A stretch of 64,000 bases of DNA from NCBI RefSeq assembly GCF_000517545.1, contig NZ_BAIV01000018.1:48193-112192 (forward strand), given 5' to 3'. Every line of letters begins with the position of its first letter. The stretch's first letter is position 1. The stretch is from Bacteroides reticulotermitis JCM 10512 (GTDB taxonomy: Bacteria; Bacteroidota; Bacteroidia; Bacteroidales; Bacteroidaceae). The translations under genes and the position numbers were made by a program. A model generated the notes under the pieces. That model did no database searches. It saw nothing but the letters and a program-made list of their open reading frames with translations, and had not been told where the DNA came from. Of this stretch, positions 41,460-50,423 are shown piece after piece.

Positions 41460-44324
41460 ATGCAATCATTTCTCAGCCTAGTAGCTCATGACTTATACAA
41501 CAAGATTGGCAGCGACCTGTCTCGCACCGTTCTTGTCTTCCCTAACAAACGTGCCAACCTATTTTTCAACGAATATCTGGCCGGTGAATCCGATCAGCCA
41601 ATCTGGTCGCCCGCTGCCATGAGCATCAGCGACTTGTTTCAGAAGCTATCCGTACAGAAAAAAGGAGATCCGATCCGGCTGGTTTGCGAACTCTATAAGG
41701 TGTTCATCGAGGAAACACAAAGTCAGGAAACCCTCGACGACTTTTACTTCTGGGGAGAATTGCTTATTAGCGACTTCGACGATGTAGACAAGAATCTGGT
41801 AGATGCCGACAAACTGTTCAGCAACCTACAGGATTTAAAGAAACTGATGGACGATTACAGCTTCCTCGATGAAGAACAGGAGGAAGCTATACAACAGTTC
41901 TTTCGCAATTTCTCCATTGAAAAGCGAACGGTGCTTAAAGAGAAATTCATCTCGCTCTGGGATAAGCTGGAAGCCATTTACCGCCGCTACCGTGAAAACC
42001 TCTCCGCCTTGGGTATTGCGTACGAAGGTATGCTCTACCGCAATGTTATCGAGAAGCTGGAGGCCGGCCAACTGCCGTACGACAAATACGTTTTTGTAGG
42101 ATTCAACGTGCTCAATAAGGTGGAGACCCGGTTCTTCCAATTATTGAAAGATGCCGATAAAGCGATGTTCTATTGGGATTACGACCTCTTTTATACTCGA
42201 CAGATAGAGAAGCATGAAGCCGGTGAATTTGTCAACCGCAACCTGAAACTGTTTCCGAACGAATTGCCGGAGAGCTACTTCGACTCGTTCCGCAAGCCGA
42301 AGAAGATTCGCTATATCTCCGCTTCGACCGAGAATGCGCAAGCCCGCTTCTTACCCGAATGGATCCGCACAACGCTCTCCTCCGATTGCGAAGAGAAAGA
42401 GAATGCGGTGGTGCTGTGCAACGAAGCTTTGTTACTTCCCGTGCTACACTCCATCCCCGAAGAGGTGAAGAATGTCAATATCACCATGGGATTCCCTCTG
42501 GCGCAAACACCGATCTACAGCTTTGTCAATGCAGCCATCGAGTTGCAAACCAACGGTTACCGTAGTGATACCGGACGCTTCATCTATAAAGCGGTGTCCG
42601 TCTTACTGAAGCATCCCTACACCCGTCAGCTGTCCGACAAAGCGGAATCATTAGAGCGCGAGCTGACCAAGGCGAATCGCTTTTATCCACTTCCCTCAGA
42701 GCTGAAAGCTGATGATTTTCTGGCCAAACTCTTCACACCCTGCAACGGGATCAAAGCGCTATGCGACTATCTTGCGGAGCTTATCAAAGATATTTCCGTT
42801 CTCTATCGGACCGAAAGTGAATACGACGACGTGTTCAATCAACTCTACCGCGAATCGATTTTTAAGAGTTATACACTGATCAACCGGATGTATAGTTTGA
42901 TTGAGGCCGGTGAACTGAATGTTCGCGTGGATACACTCAAACGGCTCATTAATAAAGTGATGACCTCTTCCAACATTCCTTTCCATGGCGAACCGGCCAT
43001 TGGTATGCAGGTGATGGGGGTGCTCGAAACACGTAACCTGGACTTCCGAAATCTCATTCTGTTGTCACTCAACGAAGGGCAACTACCCAAAGCGGGGGGC
43101 GATTCTTCATTCATCCCGTACAACCTGCGAAAAGCGTTCGGAATGACTACGATCGAATACAAGAATGCCGTTTACGCGTACTATTTCTATCGTTTGATAC
43201 AACGTGCCGAGAACATCACCCTGATGTACAACACCTCCTCGGACGGACTGAACCGGGGAGAAGAGTCTCGTTTCATGCTGCAACTGCTGGTAGAAGGACC
43301 GCATGAAATCACCTCCGAATATTTAGAGGCGGGACAGTCGCCTCAGAGTACGACCGACATTCAGATAGAGAAGACACCCGAAATACTGGATCGCTTGCGT
43401 CTCGCATACGATAGTACCAGTCCCAAAGCAAGAGTCCTCTCTCCATCCGCTCTGAACACCTACTTAGATTGCCGATTGAAATTTTACTATCGCTATGTAG
43501 CCGGACTCAAAGCGCCTGAGGAGGTCAGTGCGGAAATCGACTCCGCCCTTTTCGGTACGATCTTCCACCTTGCGGCTCAATTGGTTTACACCGAGCTAAC
43601 AGCTAACGGGAAGACGATTCGCAAAGAGGATTTGGAACGTCTGCTGCGCAATGACTTCAAGCTACAGGATTATGTAGATCAGGCATTTAAACAGGAGTTC
43701 TTCAAAGTCGAACTGAACGAGAAGCCGGAATACAACGGTGTGCAGCTCATCAATTCGAAAGTAATCGTTTCCTACCTGAAACAGTTACTGCGTAACGATC
43801 TGCAATATGCTCCTTTCGAAATGGCGGGTATGGAACATCCGGTTAACGACCGTTTTGAGATACAAACCGCAAACGGACCGCTCACATTGCTTCTGGGTGG
43901 CACAATCGACCGAATGGACATCAAGGAAGACACGTTGCGCATTGTTGACTACAAGACCGGAGGAAGTCCTAAAACGCCTAACAACATTGAGCAGTTGTTT
44001 ACTCCGGACGAAGGGCGACCGAACTATATTTTTCAAACGTTTCTGTATGCCACCATTATGTGCCGACAACAACGGCTTAAGGTGGCCCCTGCCCTACTTT
44101 ATATTCACCGGGCATCATCTGAAGATTATTCGCCTGTTGTTGAACTCGGGGAACCACGCCAACCCAAAATCCCGGTCAATAACTTTGCTTTCTTCGAAGA
44201 TGATTTCAGAGAACGGTTGCAAAATCTACTGGAGGAAATTTTTAATCCGGAGGAAGGATTCTACCAGACCGAGCACACCAAGCAATGTGCGTATTGTGAT
44301 TTCAAGGCAATCTGTCGGAGATAG
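41460..44324 (+). CDS. addB: AddB-like PD-(D/E)XK nuclease with inactive-helicase-like N-terminus
   Basis: The intact protein has 954 residues. The N-terminus (RTVLVFPNKRANLFFNEYL, SPAAMSISDLFQKLS) and the centre (MQVMGVLETRNLDFRNLILLSLNEGQLP) resemble AddB/RecC-type helicase folds without Walker motifs. The C-terminal nuclease has SPSALNTYLDCRLKFYYRYV, FGTIFHLAAQLVY, GGTIDRMDIKEDTLRIVDYKTG and CAYCDFKAIC. The Cys at LDC plus the terminal CX2CX5C match the 4Fe-4S cluster that pins the AddB nuclease. The partner AddA-like gene is 3 kb upstream with a radical SAM/TonB insert between. A hairpin at 44461-44508 probably ends the transcript. Confidence 0.85.
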   Translation: MQSFLSLVAHDLYNKIGSDLSRTVLVFPNKRANLFFNEYLAGESDQPIWSPAAMSISDLFQKLSVQKKGDPIRLVCELYKVFIEETQSQETLDDFYFWGELLISDFDDVDKNLVDADKLFSNLQDLKKLMDDYSFLDEEQEEAIQQFFRNFSIEKRTVLKEKFISLWDKLEAIYRRYRENLSALGIAYEGMLYRNVIEKLEAGQLPYDKYVFVGFNVLNKVETRFFQLLKDADKAMFYWDYDLFYTRQIEKHEAGEFVNRNLKLFPNELPESYFDSFRKPKKIRYISASTENAQARFLPEWIRTTLSSDCEEKENAVVLCNEALLLPVLHSIPEEVKNVNITMGFPLAQTPIYSFVNAAIELQTNGYRSDTGRFIYKAVSVLLKHPYTRQLSDKAESLERELTKANRFYPLPSELKADDFLAKLFTPCNGIKALCDYLAELIKDISVLYRTESEYDDVFNQLYRESIFKSYTLINRMYSLIEAGELNVRVDTLKRLINKVMTSSNIPFHGEPAIGMQVMGVLETRNLDFRNLILLSLNEGQLPKAGGDSSFIPYNLRKAFGMTTIEYKNAVYAYYFYRLIQRAENITLMYNTSSDGLNRGEESRFMLQLLVEGPHEITSEYLEAGQSPQSTTDIQIEKTPEILDRLRLAYDSTSPKARVLSPSALNTYLDCRLKFYYRYVAGLKAPEEVSAEIDSALFGTIFHLAAQLVYTELTANGKTIRKEDLERLLRNDFKLQDYVDQAFKQEFFKVELNEKPEYNGVQLINSKVIVSYLKQLLRNDLQYAPFEMAGMEHPVNDRFEIQTANGPLTLLLGGTIDRMDIKEDTLRIVDYKTGGSPKTPNNIEQLFTPDEGRPNYIFQTFLYATIMCRQQRLKVAPALLYIHRASSEDYSPVVELGEPRQPKIPVNNFAFFEDDFRERLQNLLEEIFNPEEGFYQTEHTKQCAYCDFKAICRR

Positions 44325-44460
44325 GAAGCTATCGGAAGTAAAAACAAGCGGCCGATTGGAGTTAGTGGCTCTTCTGCCATGGAGTTAAAAAGCCATTTTG
44401 GGTAATACTTTTTGGTTTCGTACAGCACCCTTTCTTGAAGGAAAGTCGTGTATCAGGCTA

Positions 44461-44508
44461 TGCCTGTCCGTTGTCATAACGATATTACAGTGTGGCAACG
44501 GATAGGCA
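44461..44508 (+). terminator. stem-loop after addB-like gene
   Basis: The 15-base arms TGCCTGTCCGTTGTC (44461-44475) and GGCAACGGATAGGCA (44494-44508) pair with two G-T type mismatches. The stem is followed by TTATT. It lies 137 bp past the stop, so it is a plausible but distant terminator. Confidence 0.5.
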
Positions 44509-44642
44509 TTATTGCAACTGTGGGGAGTAGTGTTGTGAGACCAACTTTAAAACAGTAGAAACGATGGATTGTCTCACCTTGAAACAAGTGCTTCTTTTTC
44601 AATCTGCTTTTCAAATAAATTAAAAAGGGATTTAGCAAGTTG

Positions 44643-44894
44643 CCCCGTGGAGTTGAGCAACTTGACCGGTGTACTTGAACAACTTAACCCGTGGAGTTGA
44701 CCAACTTGACCGGTGTACTTGAACAACTTAACCCGTGGAGTTGACCAACTTGATCGGTGTACTTGAGCAAGTTAACCCGTGTAGTTGACCAACTTGACCG
44801 GTGTACCTGAACAACTTCACCCGTAGACTTAAACAAATTGACCGGTGTACTTATCCAACTTCACCCGTAGACTTAAACAAATTGACCGGCTAAG
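44643..44894. repeat. tandem 22-bp repeat array, two unit types alternating
   Basis: Eleven full 22-bp units and a partial twelfth run without spacers. Odd units resemble ACCCGTGGAGTTGACCAAC+TTG and even units ACCGGTGTACTTGAACAAC+TTA, giving a 44-bp higher-order period. The first half is well conserved and the last units (from 44819) drift to ACCCGTAGACTTAAACAA. Most units contain GTTGANCAAC or TTGANCAA partial dyads. There is no spacer diversity, so it is not CRISPR. Confidence 0.9.
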
Positions 44895-44911
44895 TATCAT
44901 AGAGTTATTTT

Positions 44912-44968
44912 AAATTTCAAGCGCCTATTTACGAGAATTAAACGATTCGTAAATAGCGCTTGAAATTT
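44912..44968 (-). terminator. long inverted repeat, terminator of the sensor kinase gene
   Basis: The left arm (44912-44934, AAATTTCAAGCGCC then TATTTACGA) and right arm (44947-44968) are complementary over 22 bp with a single bulged C. It lies 16 bp after the minus-strand kinase stop. The AT-rich ends would give a U run on either strand, so it may work in both directions. Confidence 0.75.
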
Positions 44969-44983
44969 CAGTAATATACTTGT

Positions 44984-46118
44984 TTATGCTTCCAGCAAAG
45001 GAATTGAAAAACTAAAAGTTGAACCTTCGTCCTTTTGAGATACAAACCAAAGTTTACCTCCATTTCTGACTACAAAGTCCTGACAGAGAAGTAGGCCCAA
45101 ACCGGAACCCTCCTCATTATTCGTTCCAAATGTGCTGAAATGTGTATCGGTATGCAACAGCTTCTTCTGATTTTCCTCATCAATACCACAACCCTGATCT
45201 TTCACACCTATCACAGCCATCCCCTCCTCTTTCGCTACTGTGACATGAATTTCCGAATCTTTGTTGCTAAACTTGATGGCATTGCTGATCAGGTTTCGGG
45301 TTACAGTCTTAATCATATCGATATCAGCATGCACCATTAACTCTTTATCAGTCGCTGTCAACACAATCTTTATATCTTTCAATCCGGCAACCATCGAGAA
45401 GATCTCGATCACTCCTTCGATCACCTCTATGACATTGAAGTTTTGATAAACCACATTCAGTTTACCAATCTGGCTCTTCGTCCATTTCAAGAGGTTGTCG
45501 AGCAGTGAAAACACATCTTCGGTTGTTTGATTCGCCAGCGTAAGCAGCTCGTACATCTCATTACCAATCTTCTCGACAGGCAAATTAAGGATCAGCATAT
45601 TCAACACCATCTTGATTGATCCCATGGGAGAACGTAAGTCGTGGGCGATAACGGAATAAAGCTTATCACGTCCGGTTATGGTTTTGCGAAGTTCTTCTGT
45701 TTTGGCTACGATTATACGCTTAGCGGCAATTAGTGAGATCTGATGCCTTACGCGGATAATAAGTTCTTCCTTATTGAATGGCTTGGAAATAAAGTCATTA
45801 CCACCTACCTTGAATCCTTTCACGATATCTTCCGTGCTATTGAGAGCCGTAAGGAAAATGATCGGAATGTCCACCATTTCGGGTGTTTCCCTCATTTTTT
45901 GTGCTACTTCAAATCCGCTCATATCCGGCATCATTACATCTAGCAATACCAAATCGGGCTTTTCGGCCTTTACTTGCTCCAGTGCTAGCCTACCATTATT
46001 GGCTGTTGCTATGTTAAACTTTTCGTTCGTCAAGAGTACTTTGAGTAACAAAAACGTTTGAAAGCACATCATCCACAATGAGGATTTTATATTCAGAAGG
46101 GGTTACTTCCATATTCAT
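44984..46118 (-). CDS. receiver-histidine kinase (N-terminal response regulator domain), frameshifted
   Basis: It starts at 46118 (MNMEVTPSEYKILIVDD). An extra base in the A5 run 46050-46054 breaks the frame within the receiver; removing it restores DVLSNVLLLKVLLTNEKF. The receiver (~1-125) has phospho-Asp in LVLLDVMMPD and Lys in ISKPF. A short linker leads to HisKA (VIAHDLRSPMGS, the phospho-His) and HATPase (RNLISNAIKFSN, VKDQGCGIDEE, GSGLGLLLCQDF). There is no transmembrane segment, so it is a soluble kinase driven by another kinase through its receiver. No partner is encoded nearby. It is followed by a strong inverted repeat. Confidence 0.87.
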
Positions 46119-46136
46119 TTTTTTAGCTATTACGTG

Positions 46137-47071
46137 TTATTTCAGATTATTCTTAAAATATTCGATCATACGCATTAAACCTTCTTCTAATTCGACAGTC
46201 GGTTGCCATCCCAGTTTTTGTTGAGCCAGTGTAATGTCCGGGCGTCTTTGTTTAGGGTCGTCAAACGGCAATGTCTTAAACACAATCTGAGAAGAGGAGC
46301 CTGTCAGGCTGATTATTTTATCGGCCAACTCAAGCATCGTGAACTCGTGAGGATTTCCGATGTTGACAGGACCTGTAAACTCGTCCTCTGTATCCATCAC
46401 CCTCACCATACCTTCTATTAAATCATCAATATACTGAAAGCTACGGGTTTGTTTCCCGTTGCCGTATATGGTATATTTTCATGTTTCAAAGCCTGCACCA
46501 CGAAATTCGTTACCACGCGTCCATCATTGGCCAACATTCGGGGACCATAGGTATTGAATATACGTATAATCTTTACCCGAACCTTAGCCTGTCGGTGGTA
46601 GTCCATACACAGGGTTTCCGCACATCGTTTGCCTTCATCATAACAAGAGCGATAGCCAATGGGGTTGACATTGCCCCAGTAACTTTCACTTTGAGGATGC
46701 ACCAACGGATCGCCATAGACTTCACTCGTAGATGCTTGCAACATTTTCGCATCGACCTTCGCAGCCAGCTCCAACATATTAATAGCTCCGATTACCGAAG
46801 TTTTTGCAGTCTGTATAGGGTCGTGTTGATAATGAATGGGAGATGCCGGACAAGCCAGGTTGTAGATTTCATCTACATCGGCGTGATAGGGCTTTGTGAT
46901 ATCATGCTGAACTAATTCAAACAACTTATTGTCAAGCAGATGGGCTACATTCTCTTTGTTACCTGTAAAAAAATTATCCAGACAAATAACACGATGATTT
47001 TCGTTAATAAGCCTCATACAAAGATGCGAACCAATAAACCCGGCTCCGCCACTAACTAATACTCTTTTCAT
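46137..47071 (-). CDS. UDP-glucuronate decarboxylase (UDP-xylose synthase), frameshifted
   Basis: The protein has ~312 residues, starting at the Met of [15 protein letters not shown] (six codons after an earlier in-frame Met at 47089). It is an extended SDR enzyme with NAD motif GGAGFIGS, catalytic TSEVYGDP and YDEGKRCAE (Tyr-Lys pair), [10 protein letters not shown] and [15 protein letters not shown] missing base near 46470 shifts the frame between ENI and IYGNGKQTR. The reaction is NAD-dependent oxidation and decarboxylation of UDP-glucuronate to UDP-xylose, feeding capsule or O-glycan synthesis. It has its own TTTG/TAnnTTTG promoter and precedes the kinase gene by 18 bp, so the two may be cotranscribed. 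Confidence 0.88.
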
Positions 47072-47123
47072 GTCCCCTTCTGTTTTCATAAGATACAGTC
47101 ACTCTCATATTTCTTATTATAGA

Positions 47124-47155
47124 CAAAATTAACAGTTTTTCCTATAATATGCAAA
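47124..47155 (-). promoter_or_regulatory. promoter of the UDP-glucuronate decarboxylase gene
   Basis: On the minus strand TTTG (47155-47152), 20 bases of spacer and TAATTTTG (47131-47124) match the Bacteroides -33/-7 consensus and spacing. The first possible start codon lies 34 bases downstream. Confidence 0.6.
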
Positions 47156-47310
47156 TTATACAGAGAGTTATTTTCACAGTTTCTTATTCCCTATTTAAAA
47201 AATTAATTATTAAATATTGAAAGACAAGTCTAGGTTTATGCATCAACAGAGAAGCCTGTGTAGATGCAGGCTTGCGAGTATAAAGTCACACTGTTTGACA
47301 GGAAAAAAAG

Positions 47311-47853
47311 TCAAAGACTCTTCCGCTCTACTCCCGTAGGTGCCACTTCTTCGGGAATACTAAACTCACGGTTGGCAAATAAGTCGGCCAAGCCTGATAT
47401 TTGCTTCAATCTCAGGAGTTCGTCACGGTCCATTCCAATGTTCTTCATGATCCATTGATCGGACATTCCCGCCTTGTCTAATTCCGCTACAATGTGGCAC
47501 ATCAGTTCAATGTTATGCATTCCTCTGGCGCGATTGTGTCGAATGGTAGAACTCATTCGGTTGGATAGGTCTTTATCGATCACTACAACCGGCAATAGGC
47601 CATTTTCACGTCTGAAGATTCGTTTAGAGGTTTTTAAAACCGTATACCGGTGATAACCATCAACCAATATATAACGATCTTCATCCTTATTGTAGTAGCA
47701 CACACAAGGCATTGTAAAGCCATCTTCCCAAATTGAGATCTCCAACAATTTCATTTCAGGTGGAGCTACTACATTGGGATTGTAATCGTTAGCAAAAACT
47801 TTTTCTACGGGTACGGCTTTTACTCCGTATACCGGGCTTATTTCTATACTCAT
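47311..47853 (-). CDS. ibrB: IbrB-like ParB/sulfiredoxin-domain protein
   Basis: The protein is 180 residues. The ParB-like fold is seen in VYGVKAVPVEKVFANDYNPNVV (in pieces), YILVDGYHRYTVLK (the phosphate-binding DGYHR site) and SSTIRHNRARGMHNIELM. The C-terminal helices (MSDQWIMKNIGMDRDELLRLKQISG) look like a DNA-binding HTH. It overlaps the upstream PAPS-reductase-like gene by 4 bp (ATGA), the fixed pairing known as IbrA/IbrB, described in E. coli as regulators of Ig-binding proteins and otherwise found on phages and islands. The true biochemical activity is unknown. It is the last gene of the GNAT-IbrA-IbrB operon. Confidence 0.8.
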   Translation of the reverse strand: MSIEISPVYGVKAVPVEKVFANDYNPNVVAPPEMKLLEISIWEDGFTMPCVCYYNKDEDRYILVDGYHRYTVLKTSKRIFRRENGLLPVVVIDKDLSNRMSSTIRHNRARGMHNIELMCHIVAELDKAGMSDQWIMKNIGMDRDELLRLKQISGLADLFANREFSIPEEVAPTGVERKSL

Positions 47854-49154
47854 GATACTATGATTCTATATTGTTCCATTATCTGCGATCTTTTACTCAT
47901 CTCTTCCTTGGTAGGCGAGAATCCCATGTATTTGCACGCATGGTCATTTTTAAGGATGCAAATGCACATACGCTTGTAAGTCGGTATTTCTCTGAACTCA
48001 GCAATGTCCACATCGTCCTGATATTCCATTCTTACGGGCTTTTTCAGCGTTTTATAATTGCTGTTGTCCATCACAATAATAGGGATTTTGGCATCGATGA
48101 GCTTTTGGATTGTAGCGTCACTCAGGCAACCGCCTTTGGAACGCCAGAACTCTACGCTCACAGATAGCTTCCGAAGATAAGCTTTACGCGTTCGTTCGGG
48201 TAAGGTGGACAATAGAAAATACATAAACTCACGCCAGGTATATCCTTCGGGAAGCTTGACTGTTTGCCACCCCATTGCGTGCGTGCCGCCGTACATACCG
48301 GTAAAGTTCACGCCATTGACACGGCCTATCATTTTCCCCCAGGTATTAGGATCGAGCACCCGATAAAGAGCCAGGCTCTCTTGTGCCTCATTGATAAAAG
48401 GACTAGCTACCCGTTGTCGTTCCAGATTAACGCCCGCTCTGTAGTAGAGGTCGTAAAGGGTATTGTAATCCCATTGGAATTTACCATTAGCCGTCCACAC
48501 ATCGGTTGTCTTCCAATCGTATATGGGATAAGCATTATAAATATCATTTCCGATTTTCGAGGTCCATTTGTACTTATGATACATCTGGTATTTGCGATTC
48601 ATGTGGATACACCGCCAACGGTTGAAGCTTTCTTGGGTACGAATCCCAATCAGGCAACAGGTACGTACCGCATCTTCCTTTTGATGCATCCATCCGGCAA
48701 AACGCATTTGGAATTCATAATCCCACATGGATGTGTTATAAAACGGAAAATCCTCTTTGGTCATAGCTTTCTTGGGCAAAGGCCTCACCCAGATATCTTT
48801 TTTACTGTCTTCCCACGGACGCCAGAAGGATTGATACATAGAGGTACACGTGGCCACACGGAAGGGCACACAAACGCGATACACGTCGAGTATATCTTTA
48901 TTTGCTTCTATTACCCGATCCACATAGTCGATCGTCATTTTGTATTGTACTTCATAATCCATGTGAAAGAGCTTCAGGCGAACTTTCAGATCATGTTTTC
49001 GGATGTAGTCGATACATAGATTTAATAAGATCCCACTATCTTTACCTCCTGAAAAAGAAACGTAAATATTGTCAAATTCATCAAAGATAACCTTCAGGCG
49101 TTCCTGGGTTAATTCATACACATTCTTGCTCGTTGTCGTTTTTTTTGTTTTCAT
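47850..49154 (-). CDS. ibrA: IbrA-like PAPS reductase/DUF3440 protein
   Basis: The protein is 434 residues with an N-terminal PP-loop SFSGGKDSGILLNL (~33-46) of the ATP-pyrophosphatase/PAPS-reductase fold. It also has CCLIGIRTQESFNRWR (adenylate-binding RTQES), YPIYDWKTTDVW (typical WxxxDVW) and a C-terminal DUF3440 part (GYTWREFMYFLLSTLPERTR, CICILKNDHACKYMGFSPTK). Cysteines at CICILKNDHAC could bind metal. Family relatives activate substrates by adenylation, as in tRNA or DNA thiolation, but the IbrA substrate is unknown. It starts 6 bp after the GNAT gene and its stop overlaps IbrB. Confidence 0.82.
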   Translation of the reverse strand: MKTKKTTTSKNVYELTQERLKVIFDEFDNIYVSFSGGKDSGILLNLCIDYIRKHDLKVRLKLFHMDYEVQYKMTIDYVDRVIEANKDILDVYRVCVPFRVATCTSMYQSFWRPWEDSKKDIWVRPLPKKAMTKEDFPFYNTSMWDYEFQMRFAGWMHQKEDAVRTCCLIGIRTQESFNRWRCIHMNRKYQMYHKYKWTSKIGNDIYNAYPIYDWKTTDVWTANGKFQWDYNTLYDLYYRAGVNLERQRVASPFINEAQESLALYRVLDPNTWGKMIGRVNGVNFTGMYGGTHAMGWQTVKLPEGYTWREFMYFLLSTLPERTRKAYLRKLSVSVEFWRSKGGCLSDATIQKLIDAKIPIIVMDNSNYKTLKKPVRMEYQDDVDIAEFREIPTYKRMCICILKNDHACKYMGFSPTKEEMSKRSQIMEQYRIIVS

Positions 49155-49160
49155 TGTGTT

Positions 49161-49556
49161 TTATCGGCTCATTTTTAGATATCGAGTCCATTCTCTATCG
49201 ATTGTAAATCCTTGCTGAATGAATTCGTCTCTATCTTCTATCAAAGTGACAGAAGATAATATCCATTCTTCAGCATTCTCGTAATAGCTAATGATTGCTT
49301 GCAATAGAGTAGGCAGCACTTCTCCTCGTTTTGAACCTATATAGTAATTATTCACTATAGCCTGATTCCCCCTCTGCTCCACCGGAATGAAGCCTACAAC
49401 TTTGTTTTCCTCCACAGCTATGAACCAAACAAAATTCTCACCCGTTTTAAACGGATAATTATTATTCGCATGAAGGACCTTCGGGTCCATCACTAAAGGG
49501 GCAACAAGTTCGTATAACTTTTTATCTTCCCCCTGCAATCGTACAGTCTGTATCAT
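49161..49556 (-). CDS. GNAT-family acetyltransferase-like protein
   Basis: The protein is 131 residues. The fold pattern NFVWFIAVEENKVVGFIPVEQRGNQAIVNNYYI (in pieces) gives the central beta strands. KRGEVLPTLLQAIISYYEN stands where the acetyl-CoA-binding loop should be, and DEFIQQGFTIDREWTRYLKM closes the fold. The canonical Q/RxxGxG/A loop is degenerate (GSKRGEV), so activity is uncertain. It is the first gene of a three-gene operon with the IbrA/IbrB pair (6 bp spacing). Its role there is unknown, possibly modification of a protein or small molecule used by IbrA. Confidence 0.65.
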   Translation of the reverse strand: MIQTVRLQGEDKKLYELVAPLVMDPKVLHANNNYPFKTGENFVWFIAVEENKVVGFIPVEQRGNQAIVNNYYIGSKRGEVLPTLLQAIISYYENAEEWILSSVTLIEDRDEFIQQGFTIDREWTRYLKMSR

Positions 49557-49577
49557 CAGTATTCAAATATTGATAGA

Positions 49578-49585
49578 CAAAGCTA
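49578..49585 (-). promoter_or_regulatory. candidate -7 box of the GNAT-IbrA-IbrB operon
   Basis: The minus strand reads TAGCTTTG, matching TAnnTTTG, 22 bases upstream of the GNAT start. No clear -33 element is present. Confidence 0.35.
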
Positions 49586-50379
49586 CAGAAAAAAAACATT
49601 ATAGATGTACTTTATTCCGTAAATCTTGCCTGAGCAGCCTTCTTTTCTATGTTTTACAAATATTTTCTCCTTACCAACACCTTTCTTCCCGATTTACCTA
49701 CAGTAAGTAACTGTCGCATCCGTTTTCCCGAAACGACCGATTTCGGGCACATCGTTCTTGTTTGAAATTCTGTCCGGCTCGCAGATTTCCAAGGATGAAA
49801 CGCACAGTTATTTGCTACCGAATTACCTCCTGAAACCTCGGCCAAATAACGCGGTGAATCGTGTTTTATTGGAGGCAATTCAGTCGCATCTTCTCTCAAT
49901 AAGATTTCACAGATTTGTTTGAGTAACCCAAATGTTATATTCCAGCTTTTATCACATACCGTCCGATGGTTTTCACCTCAAGCTTCGTTCTCTTTTAATC
50001 AAAATTTCTCAAATGAAAACAAGCATATTTATGTGTCTTTTTTTCATGATACACTACTAGCTATTCGATATTTCCTTCCCCTAAATATGTAAAACAATAG
50101 TAGCATATAATCCCTGAAAATGTTTTTCTATTCGCACGTATCGAATGAAATAGGTATGGTTCCCAAGCAAGCTATTAATTAGTATTATTTAATTGCAAAC
50201 AATTTGCCGTCAATAAGCAAGACATGCGTAATTAAGGCGATTTTGAATAAGCGAATCAACCGCTTATTATTAAGTTTCTTTTTACGAACTCGGCAAACAG
50301 AGCGTCTGTTTACTTCTCAGTGAATAGTAAATTTATTAAAACCACAACGTACAATCGTAGGCTTAAAATGCAGAAGATA
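49586..50379. other. 794-bp intergenic region, possible degenerate repeat at 49654-49899
   Basis: An 81-codon minus-strand open frame (49654-49899) has unusual Arg/Ser-rich composition, no signal or start context, and a local inverted repeat CCCGAAA...TTTCGGG. It gives the impression of an interspersed Bacteroides intergenic element rather than a gene; this is an impression only. The rest is AT-rich, divergent leader DNA for the GNAT operon and the pantothenate kinase. Confidence 0.35.
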
Positions 50380-50403
50380 TTGCAAAAAACACTATTTTTG
50401 CAA
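50380..50403 (+). promoter_or_regulatory. candidate -7 box within an inverted repeat, upstream of pantothenate kinase
   Basis: TATTTTTG (50393-50400) matches the -7 box. It is embedded in a dyad with 9-base arms TTGCAAAAA (50380-50388) and TTTTTGCAA (50395-50403). The start codon is 21 bases downstream. The overlap suggests operator control, though the A/T arms could also be chance. Confidence 0.4.
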
Positions 50404-50423
50404 TAAATCTTTAAAGTAAATAT

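Larger units (their letters stand above)
44325..44983. other. intergenic region between convergent genes
   Basis: It holds, in order, a hairpin (44461-44508), the 22-bp tandem repeat array (44643-44894) and a long stem (44912-44968). I see no gene. Confidence 0.7.

Noticed and set aside
44643..44894. Tandem array considered as CRISPR
   Set aside because: Units follow each other directly with no unique spacers, and no cas genes are nearby.
48264..49019. 251-codon plus-strand open frame
   Set aside because: It is antisense to the IbrA-like gene with its PP-loop; no independent coding support.
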